Shown here: positions 1 through 7,585 of the stretch, piece by piece
How positions within the stretch are numbered: the stretch's first letter is position 1
Layout of the letters: the number at the start of each line of letters is the position of its first letter
Assembly (NCBI RefSeq): GCF_902859915.1
Contig: NZ_CADIKK010000029.1
Location: 41,435-105,434 of the forward strand
Length of the DNA stretch: 64,000 nucleotides
Origin: Paraburkholderia ultramafica
GTDB lineage: Bacteria > Pseudomonadota > Gammaproteobacteria > Burkholderiales > Burkholderiaceae
Reading direction: 5' to 3'
Program-made: the position numbers and the translations under genes
Notes under the pieces: generated by a model
What the model was told of the DNA's origin: nothing
Databases searched by the model: none
Seen by the model: only the letters and a program-made list of their open reading frames with translations

Positions 1-1
1 C

Positions 2-616
2 ACCGCGGCGGCGCGCTTCGGCGCCGCGTTCGAGACCTTGCAGAACGCGCGGCCGGTCGTGATCGCGGCGATCAACGGTTATGCGATGGGCGGCGGACTC
101 GAGTGCGCGCTGGCTTGCGATATCCGCATCGCGGAACAGCATGCGTTGCTGGCGTTGCCGGAGACGGCGGTCGGTTTGCTGCCTTGCGGTTGCGGTACGC
201 AGACGCTGCCGTGGCTGGTCGGCGAAGGCTGGGCCAAGCGGATGATACTCACCGGCGAACGTGTCGACGCGGCGACCGCGTTGCGCATCGGTCTGGTCGA
301 GGACGTGGTGGAAAAGGGTGCCGCGCGTGAAGCCGCGCTGACGATGGCCGCGCGTGTCGCGGGTCTGAGTCCGCAGGCGGTCGGTTTCAGCAAGAGCCTG
401 ATTCATCAGGCCCGCAACGGCGTGCCACGCGCGGCGGCGCTGGCGCTGGAACGCGAGCGCTTCATCGATCTGTTCGACGGCGCCGATCAGCGCGAAGGGG
501 TCAACGCGTTCCTCGAGAAACGCGCGCCGCGCTGGCAGGTGGCTCAAGCTCAGCCTACGGAGCAGGCCGATCACACGGCACACACCAGCCACGCGCAGCA
601 GGAGACCCACCGATGA
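2..616 (+). CDS. Enoyl-CoA hydratase/isomerase family protein (5' truncated by window edge)
   Basis: Crotonase-fold enzyme that hydrates 2-enoyl-CoA esters in acyl-CoA degradation in the cytoplasm. The reading frame is open to the left edge, so the N-terminus lies outside the window. Visible are the oxyanion-hole segment NGYAMGGGLECALACD, the following region with PETAVGLLP, and a C-terminal helical part with FSKSLI, as in enoyl-CoA hydratases. Its stop codon overlaps the ATG of the next gene (ATGA), which implies translational coupling. The next gene is a 3-hydroxyisobutyryl-CoA hydrolase, so a valine-degradation role (methacrylyl-CoA hydration) is the best inference. The exact substrate cannot be read from the sequence. 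Confidence 0.88.
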   Translation, partial: TAAARFGAAFETLQNARPVVIAAINGYAMGGGLECALACDIRIAEQHALLALPETAVGLLPCGCGTQTLPWLVGEGWAKRMILTGERVDAATALRIGLVEDVVEKGAAREAALTMAARVAGLSPQAVGFSKSLIHQARNGVPRAAALALERERFIDLFDGADQREGVNAFLEKRAPRWQVAQAQPTEQADHTAHTSHAQQETHR

Positions 617-1800
617 GCGCCTTGCAAAGCGTCGTGCAAGATACGGGCATGGAAGCGGAACGCGAGATTCTGTTTCGCGTCGTCAACCGCGTGGCGATCA
701 TCACGCTGAACCGGCCGGCCGCGCTCAATGCGCTCTCGCATGCGATGGTGCGTGAACTCGCGGTGCTGGTCGAACATTGCCGCAGCGATAGCGGTATCGT
801 CGCGCTCGTGCTGAAAGGCGCGGGCGCGAAGGGCTTTTGCGCCGGCGGCGACGTGCGCGAAGTGCAGCGGCTGGCGAAGAACGGCGATCACCGTTGGCTC
901 GCGTTCTTCGTCGACGAATACCGGCTCGACTACGCGCTGCACACGTTTCCGAAGCCGGTGGTCGCGTTGCTCGACGGCATTACGATGGGCGGCGGCATGG
1001 GGCTCGGTCAGGCGGCGCGGCTGCGCATCGTCACCGAGCGCAGCAAGATCGCGATGCCGGAGACGCGCATCGGCTTCCTGCCGGATGTCGGCGCGACGCG
1101 TTTTCTGAGCGTGATGCCGGCGGAGGTCGAGCTGTATGTCGGGCTGACCGGCGCAACCTTGTCCGGCGCCGATGCGTTGCGTCTGCATCTGGCCGATCTG
1201 TGCGTGCCGGCCGAATGGCTCGGCAGTTTTGAAGAACGTCTGCAGCGCATGTCGCATGAAGGCGATCTGATGGCCGCATTGCGCGGGGTGTTCGAGCCGC
1301 CGTGCAACATCATCCCGCACGCGGCGTTGGCGCCGTTTACACAGCTGATGTTGCGGCATTTCGACCGGCGCTCGAGCGTCGAGCGGATCATCGCGACATT
1401 GCGGCAAGACCTGGAGCGTGAGCCGTCGCGCGAGGTGAAACAGTGGTTGCAGTCCACTTACGACGCCATGACCAGCCACTCGCCGACGCTGCTATGCGTC
1501 ACGCGCGAGGCGCTGTTGCGCGGCCGGCAGATGACGCTCGCCGAGTGCTTCAGGATGGAGCTGGGCATCGTCAAACGGGTGATCGAGGAGGGCGATTTCT
1601 GCGAAGGGGTGAGGGCGCAGTTGATCGACAAGGATCGTAAAGCCCGCTGGGCGCCGGCGACGCTCGCGGAAGTGCGGCCCGAACGGGTCAGGCATTTTCT
1701 GGCTTCGCCGTGGAAAAGCGAGGTACATCCGCTGGTTGGGTTGGGGGCGGAGCAGGGGTGTCCGGCGCCCGCACGAACCGGGCACGCCGGTGAGCGCTAA
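613..1800 (+). CDS. 3-hydroxyisobutyryl-CoA hydrolase (enoyl-CoA hydratase/isomerase family)
   Basis: 395 residues. Hydrolyses 3-hydroxyisobutyryl-CoA to 3-hydroxyisobutyrate and CoA in valine catabolism. The crotonase core has GFCAGGDVR, the family-typical FFVDEYRLDY stretch, ITMGGGMGLG for the oxyanion hole, and PETRIGFLPDVGATRFLS, which carries the acidic catalytic residues. The long C-terminal region (about residues 230-380) separates this family from simple hydratases. The ATG at 613 has AGGAG 8 bases upstream and overlaps the upstream hydratase by 4 bases. No further gene of the pathway follows, so this is the end of the operon. Confidence 0.88.
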   Translation: MSALQSVVQDTGMEAEREILFRVVNRVAIITLNRPAALNALSHAMVRELAVLVEHCRSDSGIVALVLKGAGAKGFCAGGDVREVQRLAKNGDHRWLAFFVDEYRLDYALHTFPKPVVALLDGITMGGGMGLGQAARLRIVTERSKIAMPETRIGFLPDVGATRFLSVMPAEVELYVGLTGATLSGADALRLHLADLCVPAEWLGSFEERLQRMSHEGDLMAALRGVFEPPCNIIPHAALAPFTQLMLRHFDRRSSVERIIATLRQDLEREPSREVKQWLQSTYDAMTSHSPTLLCVTREALLRGRQMTLAECFRMELGIVKRVIEEGDFCEGVRAQLIDKDRKARWAPATLAEVRPERVRHFLASPWKSEVHPLVGLGAEQGCPAPARTGHAGER

Positions 1801-1803
1801 CGC

Positions 1804-1989
1804 TCAATCGTCGAGCGTTTCGTGGACCGCCGCGGCGCCCTGTTTCCAGTAGCTGGCCGCGCGAATCCGCGACTTGCCGACGCCGCGTTGCGCGGCCTGC
1901 GCCGCGCATCGAAATGATCGACGGTTCAATTCGAGGTGGATCGATTTCGAAGACGGGATGAACGAGCGGGTGATCGGCGCGACGGTGTT
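1804..1989 (-). pseudogene. Remnant resembling a siderophore-interacting (SIP/ViuB-type) FAD protein
   Basis: An open frame without a start codon reads ...GVGKSRIRAASYWKQGAAAVHE... and ends at a TGA. SIP-family ferric-siderophore reductases end with a similar RxxxYWxxG motif, so this looks like the last 30-35 residues of such a gene. The preceding residues (IHLELNRRSFR) vaguely recall the N-terminal part of the same family, as if an internal deletion joined both ends. No ribosome-binding site or full domain is present. The assignment rests on one short motif and is tentative. Confidence 0.35.
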
Positions 1990-2129
1990 TCAGCATCAAT
2001 CTATCCTCTATAGGCATCCTCATCGAAGCTGGTGAATGCGCTCGACTCCATTCAAGTGCCGCGCTGGGTGTTACGCTGAGGTCCGACGGTTTGATATTCC
2101 AGACAACGTGCCTGCGAGAGGTAAAGCAG

Positions 2130-2804
2130 ATGTTGAATCAACTGGTTGAAACGACTCTACTGGTCGTCGCTGGGCTGTTTCCGGTCATCAATCCGCCCGC
2201 CGCCGGATTCATCGTGCTCAGCCTCGTGCCACATGCAACACCCGCGGAACGGGCCTATCTCGCGCGAGCCATTTCGATCAACAGCCTGATTATTCTGCTT
2301 GCCTCTCTTCTGATCGGCGCGTACGTGCTGTCCTTCTTCGGCATATCGATACCGGTGTTGCGGGTCGCGGGCGGATTGGTCATCGCGTTCGCCGGTTGGA
2401 CGCTGCTGCACACGCCCGATGACGCTGATCGGGGCACGGAGCCGAGAATGGCGTCGGATGCGGCACGCAAGGCGACGCTGGGTGCGAAGGCCTTTTATCC
2501 GCTGACGCTGCCCGTCACCGTGGGTCCCGGCTCGATCGCCGTGGCGATCGCGCTCGGTACGGGCAGGCCCCGTACCGGGATTTCCATCATCAACGTGATC
2601 GGCGTGGCCGTCGCGATGATTTTGCTATGCGGCAGCATCTACCTTTGCGTGCGCTTCGCCGGCCATGTCGAGAGGCTGCTGGGCCCGATCGGTACGCAGG
2701 TGGCGATGCGCCTCTTCGCGTTTGTGCTGTTTTGTATCGGCATTCAGATCATCTGGCTCGGCCTCGATCAGCTGTTCGAATCGGTGCGGTTGTCCGTCCA
2801 GTGA
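2130..2804 (+). CDS. MarC/NAAT family integral membrane protein
   Basis: 224 residues. Inner-membrane protein of the MarC (UPF0056) family, whose cellular role is not settled. Six hydrophobic segments are visible, beginning with LVETTLLVVAGLFPVINPP; this first segment with the conserved NPP is the family hallmark, followed by the long polar loop near residues 95-125. I chose the ATG at 2130 rather than 2091 because it is preceded by AGAGGT at a suitable distance and gives the usual MarC length and N-terminus. It is followed by a convergent gene, so it is probably monocistronic. Confidence 0.85.
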   Translation: MLNQLVETTLLVVAGLFPVINPPAAGFIVLSLVPHATPAERAYLARAISINSLIILLASLLIGAYVLSFFGISIPVLRVAGGLVIAFAGWTLLHTPDDADRGTEPRMASDAARKATLGAKAFYPLTLPVTVGPGSIAVAIALGTGRPRTGISIINVIGVAVAMILLCGSIYLCVRFAGHVERLLGPIGTQVAMRLFAFVLFCIGIQIIWLGLDQLFESVRLSVQ

Positions 2805-2890
2805 AATCAGATGTCCGCGCCCAGCGAGACCTGGTCGCGTCCGACGTCACGCCCGTGCCCCTTCATGCGCGGCAGGCTCGACGCACCTGT

Positions 2891-5206
2891 CTACTGTTTC
2901 CTGATGCAGGCGATGCGATAGACGCCGTCCTCGACTTCGACGCCGTGCGTATCGTGCGTGAAGCCAGGGAAGCGCAGATCGAATTGTTCGAGCGACTTCA
3001 GGTAACCGAGCAGTGGACCGTCGGCCGGTCCGGCATTCTCTCCGGGCATCAGCAGCGGGATGCCGGGCGGGTAGGGCACCACCGCGTTGGCCACCGTGCG
3101 GCCTTCCATTTGCGACAGTTCCAGCGTTTCCACCTCGTTATGCACCAGCAACTCGAATGCCTCCTGCGGGCTGTACTGCGGATCGGGGAGCGTCGAGAAG
3201 CCGCGTGACATCATCTCGGTCGTCTTCAGATCGCCCATCGCCTGGAACATCAGGTCACACAGTTCGCGCAGCCCGAGGCGGCCATACCGCTGCGGATAAC
3301 GCGCGACGAGATCCGGCAACGCCTGGTCGAGCGGCAGATTGGCGTCGTAGTCCTTCTTGAAGTCGAGCAGCGTGTTGACCAGCGTGCCCCATTTGCCCTT
3401 CGTGATGCCGATCGAAAACAGCAGCAGAATCGTAAAGTCGGTGGTCTTCTCGACGACGATACCGTGGCGAGCCAGATAGGCAGTCACGACACACGCCGGA
3501 ATGCCGACCGTCATCAGCCCTCCCGTCGGCGCGATGCCGGGTGTCAGGATCGATACCTTGATCGGGTCCAGCATGCAGTAGCCGTCTTCGATTGTGCCGA
3601 AGCCATGCCACAGTTCGTCGGAGTGCAAGACCCAGCAGGACGGATCGGTCGCCAGCAGTTCCTCGTCGGTTTCGTGGAAGGGTGTGCGCCGGCCGGTCTT
3701 GCGATTGAGCACGACCTCGGGCTGCCAGCCATTGAAGAACCAGTCGTTTTGCTCATCGAACTGCGCGTGCAGCCTGCCGAGCATCTGACGAAACGCGATC
3801 GCCTCGCGGATCGCATCGCCTGTGAGCGCCTCGCCGCCGGGGCCGTCCATCATCGCGGCGCTGACGTCGTTGGACGCAATGATCGCGTATTGCGGCGAAG
3901 TCGACGCGTGCATCATGTACGCTTCGTTGAAGCGCGCATGCTCGATCGGGTTGCGCCCGTCGCGGATGTGAATGAACGATGCCTGCGACAGCGCCGCGAG
4001 CAGCTTGTGCGTCGAGTGCGTCGCGAAAACGGTCGGCTTCGACGCGTCGTGGTCGGCAGGATCGCCGTGCATCGCGAAGCGATCCTTGTAGAGCGGATTG
4101 AAGCGCGCATAGCCGTACCAGGCTTCGTCGAAGTGCAGACGGTCGACGCTTTCTCCCAGCAGTTCCTCCAGACGCGTGACGTTATAGCAGAGTCCGTCGT
4201 AGGTCGAATTCGTCACGAGCGCATGCACGGGCGTCGGTTCGATGCCTGCGTGATTCTTGACGAGCGGGTTCTGGTCGATCAGCAGGCGGATGGCCGCCGC
4301 CGTGAGCCGCTCGGGCATGATCGGACCGATGATTCCATAGCGGTTGCGCGACGGCACGAGATAGGTCGGGATTGCGCCCGACATCGTCATCGCGTGCTCG
4401 GCCGACTTGTGGCAGTTGCGGTCGCACAGCGCGATCTGGTTGCGTGTCACGCTCGCCATCAGGATCACGCGGTTCGACATCGAAGAGCCGTTGGTCACGT
4501 GATACGTGCGATGCGACCCGAATACGCGGGCCGCATAACGTTCGCTTTCGCCAATCGGTCCACTGTGGTCGAGCAGCGAGCCGAGTTCTCCCACCGAAAT
4601 CGACAGGTCCGAGCGAAACAGCTGTTCGCCGAAGTACTCGAAGAACGCCTGCCCCACGGTCGATTTCATGAACGCCGTGCCGCCCGTATGGCCCGGCGTA
4701 TGCCACGAGTATTCGAACACGCGCGAGAAGCGCGCCAGCGCGCCGAACATCGGCGGCAGCACGGTCACGCGATAGCGCTCGATCGACGCGACGATTCTGC
4801 CGGCAATAAACGCGGTGGTGTCTTCCAGCATCCAGATGAAGTCGTCCGCTTTCTGCATCGCGTCGACGGGGACGGTCGCGGCGCTCGTGCGACTCGCGAG
4901 CAGGAAGATCGGCACCGTCGCGCTGCGCAGCCGCTGCACGTCGAGCACACGTTGAGCCTGCTGATGGCTTTCGTCGTTGTCGAGTTCCCAATCCAGCAGC
5001 AGGCATTGAATCAGCGGGTCAGATTTGACGACCGATACCGCATCGTCGGCCGAGCTCGCAATGACAACTCGCACTTGCCGTTCTTCCAGTTCGGCGGCGA
5101 GCGACTGGGCGGCGCGGCCGCTTGCGGTGCGAGCATCGATTTCATGATGCACCAGCAGCGCTTTCATGCCGAGACGGCGATAGACGGGTTCGGACGACGA
5201 AGACAT
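2891..5206 (-). CDS. adiA: Biodegradative (AdiA-type) arginine decarboxylase
   Basis: 771 residues. PLP enzyme converting arginine to agmatine and CO2, consuming a proton, in the cytoplasm. Order of parts: CheY-like wing domain (about 1-145), a large PLP domain with WHTPGHTGGTAF and the HSTHKLL motif holding the Schiff-base lysine (about Lys401), and a C-terminal domain. The segments HFDEAWYGYARFNPLY and GITKGKWGTLVNTLL match the arginine-specific AdiA subgroup better than lysine or ornithine enzymes. The ATG at 5206 has GGGGA 8 bases upstream. It is the last gene of a leftward operon after ornithine decarboxylase and the antiporter, separated from the antiporter by a very long hairpin. Substrate is inferred from motif similarity. 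Confidence 0.85.
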   Translation of the reverse strand: MSSSSEPVYRRLGMKALLVHHEIDARTASGRAAQSLAAELEERQVRVVIASSADDAVSVVKSDPLIQCLLLDWELDNDESHQQAQRVLDVQRLRSATVPIFLLASRTSAATVPVDAMQKADDFIWMLEDTTAFIAGRIVASIERYRVTVLPPMFGALARFSRVFEYSWHTPGHTGGTAFMKSTVGQAFFEYFGEQLFRSDLSISVGELGSLLDHSGPIGESERYAARVFGSHRTYHVTNGSSMSNRVILMASVTRNQIALCDRNCHKSAEHAMTMSGAIPTYLVPSRNRYGIIGPIMPERLTAAAIRLLIDQNPLVKNHAGIEPTPVHALVTNSTYDGLCYNVTRLEELLGESVDRLHFDEAWYGYARFNPLYKDRFAMHGDPADHDASKPTVFATHSTHKLLAALSQASFIHIRDGRNPIEHARFNEAYMMHASTSPQYAIIASNDVSAAMMDGPGGEALTGDAIREAIAFRQMLGRLHAQFDEQNDWFFNGWQPEVVLNRKTGRRTPFHETDEELLATDPSCWVLHSDELWHGFGTIEDGYCMLDPIKVSILTPGIAPTGGLMTVGIPACVVTAYLARHGIVVEKTTDFTILLLFSIGITKGKWGTLVNTLLDFKKDYDANLPLDQALPDLVARYPQRYGRLGLRELCDLMFQAMGDLKTTEMMSRGFSTLPDPQYSPQEAFELLVHNEVETLELSQMEGRTVANAVVPYPPGIPLLMPGENAGPADGPLLGYLKSLEQFDLRFPGFTHDTHGVEVEDGVYRIACIRKQ

Positions 5207-5237
5207 GTGAATTTCCCCAGGTTGGACGCGGCGACGG

Positions 5238-5286
5238 CAAGCGTTGGCGAGGCGCGCGGCGTATCCGGGCGCCTCGCCAACGCTTG
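5238..5286. repeat. Perfect 18-bp inverted repeat between antiporter and arginine decarboxylase genes
   Basis: Arms at 5238-5255 and 5269-5286 are perfectly complementary over 18 bp with a 13-base loop. The hairpin begins 5 bases after the stop codon of the upstream gene (leftward transcription) and ends 31 bases before the arginine decarboxylase start. No T-run follows, so it is more likely an mRNA-stability or partial-attenuation element than a simple terminator. Confidence 0.85.
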
Positions 5287-5291
5287 AGCAC

Positions 5292-7553
5292 TTACTCGGG
5301 CAACACGGCGAGACGGTAGAAATTCTTTGTGTCTTCGTCCGGCTCACCGAACCACTTCACATAGAGTCCACGATATTGGCCCGATGCAAACATTTTGCTC
5401 AGCGTGCGATCGACGAACAGGCGCATGTCCTCATCGCCACGCGCGACGCCTAGCGAAACGGGTACGTCCGTGAAACGGCGCTGCAGGACCACCAGATCGC
5501 TCGACGCCGGACTGCGCTTGACCGCGTCCTGCAGGATCTGGCGCTCCGCGAAGAACACGTTGGTTTTCCGGTTGATCACCCGTTGCACGCCTTCGTTAAA
5601 GCTCGACACGTCGACGACCTGCGCGGTCAGCTGGAAGTGATCGATCCGGTCCGCCAGCCAGCGCTGGGTCGGCGAGTCCTTCACGCTCGAGAACGTCTGC
5701 GCGTTCAGCAGCTGCGCCGGCGACCCACGCCATACGGGCTGGTGGGGCAGTGTGTCGCCGCTCAGCACCTGCTTGAGCCCGGGTGCCGCATCGGCGCGCA
5801 ACAGCGCACCGACGCCGCCCGGATAGACGGGCAGCGAATAGCTGATGAAGCCGCGGCCTGTCAGCGTTTCGGAGTCGCCGCACAGCAGGTCGATGCGACG
5901 CTCCTGGAGCGCGCGGTAGCGGTCGTCCGCTGCAACCAGCGTCCAGTTCACCGTCAGCGCGGGCAGACCCAGTTCACTTTTGACCTGATCGGCAACGTTC
6001 TGGCATAGCGCCGCGAGATAGCCCACCGCATGGCCGGCATCGTCCCGATACACAAACGGGCTGGCGCCGTTGACGTAGCCGATGTTCATCTTGCCGGATT
6101 GCTTGATCCGCGCGAGCGCACCGGCTGTGGCCGCCGGCGCGGTTGCGCCTGTTTCGGCTGCATGCGCCGGGCGAGGCGCGGGCGCGCACAGCAACAAAAA
6201 GGCGATGATGCTGGCCGCCGCCACGGCGGGTTTGCGTGCTTTGGCGCCGCGCAGACCAAGACGTGGCGCGATGAGGCCATAGATCACGTAGCCGATCGCC
6301 ATCACCAGCATGCCGCCCATTACCGCGTCTTTGCCCGAAGCGTAAAGCGCGTAGGTCGAGTACACCATCGCAATCACCGTGACTACCGCATTGCGCCGGT
6401 AGGCGGCGGGCTCGGTTCCCGCTTCGCGCATCATCACGAACAGGGCCGACAGCGATACGATGTACGGCACCACATTGGTGACCACCGCGAGATTGACCAG
6501 CGCCGCGAACTGTTCGGACAGGTTGGGCGAAATCGTCGACAGGGCCATCAGCGATTGGACGATGCCCATGATGATCATGCCGGCAATCGGTGCGCCCGCA
6601 AGACTCGCCTTGCTGAAAATCGACGGGAACATGTTGCTGTCCGCCGCATCCTTCGCGGTCTGGGCCAGCGTGAACTGCCAGCCGAGCAACGAGCCGACGC
6701 ACGCCATGGCCGCGAGCCCCATCACGATGGAACCGACCGCCGGATTGAACATCTGCGCAAAGGCGAGGCCAAACGGCCCGGTCGACTTCGCGAGATCCGC
6801 GTTGGGCACGATGCCCTGGATCGCAGTGGTCGAGAGAATGTAGACGACCGCCGCGCCCAGCGTGCCGAACAGGCACGCGAGCGGCACGTCGCGTTTCGGA
6901 TTCTCGACGGCCGACGAGTTCTGCACCGCCGATTCCATCCCCAGAAATGCCCACAGGGTCAGCGAGATGCTGGAGCCCATGCCTTCTATCAGCCGCAGCC
7001 CCTGCGGGTTCCAGGCGGCCGCGAAGATGCCGGGGTGGAACCAGAACCAGCCGGCGAAGGACATGAAACCCACCGGCAGAATCACGCCCCATACCGTCAC
7101 GGAGCCGATGCGTCCGGTCAGCTTCGGACCGCCGAAGTTGGCGACCGTGGTGATCCACAACAACGCGATCACACCGACGCAGGTTGCGATCGGCGACGAC
7201 GTCAGGACCGGGAAGAAGGCGGCGAGATAGCCGAGCGCCGAACTGGCGACCGCCACATTCGCAATCGCCAGAGACAGGAAATACAGGAAGAACACCTGAA
7301 AGTATCCCGGCTTCCCATAGGCATCTTCGGCGTAAGCCGCCATGCCGCCCGCGCGCTGGTTGAGAATGCCGGCCTGCGCGAAGCCATAGGCGATCGCCAT
7401 CGAGCCCAATGCCGTCACCACCCACGACAGCAGCGAAATGGCGCCGACCTTGGCCATATTGGTGGGCAGCATGATGATGCCCGAGCCCATCATATTCACG
7501 GTAACGATGAACGTCAGTTGCACGACGTTCATCTTCTTGGGTTGATTAGCCAT
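5292..7553 (-). CDS. potE: PotE-like ornithine/putrescine antiporter fused to a type-3 solute-binding domain
   Basis: 753 residues. Residues 1-435 closely follow the APC-family antiporter PotE (VVQLT, NMMGSGIIMLP, GGMAAYAEDAYGK, TVANFGG, LWAFLGMESA), with about 12 membrane segments, for ornithine/putrescine exchange in the inner membrane. After it comes a hydrophobic stretch (about 442-465) ending in a signal-peptidase-like AHA, then a complete extracellular solute-binding domain of family 3 (about 475-735, ARIKQSGKMNIGYVN onward). The extra segment would put that domain in the periplasm. I chose the ATG at 7553, not the upstream GTG at 7562, because AAGGAG is 8 bases away. Middle gene of the decarboxylase operon. 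The exchanged pair could instead be arginine/ornithine or arginine/agmatine. Confidence 0.85.
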   Translation of the reverse strand: MANQPKKMNVVQLTFIVTVNMMGSGIIMLPTNMAKVGAISLLSWVVTALGSMAIAYGFAQAGILNQRAGGMAAYAEDAYGKPGYFQVFFLYFLSLAIANVAVASSALGYLAAFFPVLTSSPIATCVGVIALLWITTVANFGGPKLTGRIGSVTVWGVILPVGFMSFAGWFWFHPGIFAAAWNPQGLRLIEGMGSSISLTLWAFLGMESAVQNSSAVENPKRDVPLACLFGTLGAAVVYILSTTAIQGIVPNADLAKSTGPFGLAFAQMFNPAVGSIVMGLAAMACVGSLLGWQFTLAQTAKDAADSNMFPSIFSKASLAGAPIAGMIIMGIVQSLMALSTISPNLSEQFAALVNLAVVTNVVPYIVSLSALFVMMREAGTEPAAYRRNAVVTVIAMVYSTYALYASGKDAVMGGMLVMAIGYVIYGLIAPRLGLRGAKARKPAVAAASIIAFLLLCAPAPRPAHAAETGATAPAATAGALARIKQSGKMNIGYVNGASPFVYRDDAGHAVGYLAALCQNVADQVKSELGLPALTVNWTLVAADDRYRALQERRIDLLCGDSETLTGRGFISYSLPVYPGGVGALLRADAAPGLKQVLSGDTLPHQPVWRGSPAQLLNAQTFSSVKDSPTQRWLADRIDHFQLTAQVVDVSSFNEGVQRVINRKTNVFFAERQILQDAVKRSPASSDLVVLQRRFTDVPVSLGVARGDEDMRLFVDRTLSKMFASGQYRGLYVKWFGEPDEDTKNFYRLAVLPE

Positions 7554-7585
7554 GGCGCACACTCCTTAGTGGCTTTCGTTATCGC

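Noticed and set aside
1688..2023. 111-residue minus-strand open frame
   Set aside because: Overlaps the 3' end of the hydrolase gene and is in another frame from the SIP-like remnant; composition is not protein-like.
3464..5287. 607-residue open frame on the plus strand
   Set aside because: Antisense shadow of the arginine decarboxylase gene; Arg/His-rich translation without domain motifs.
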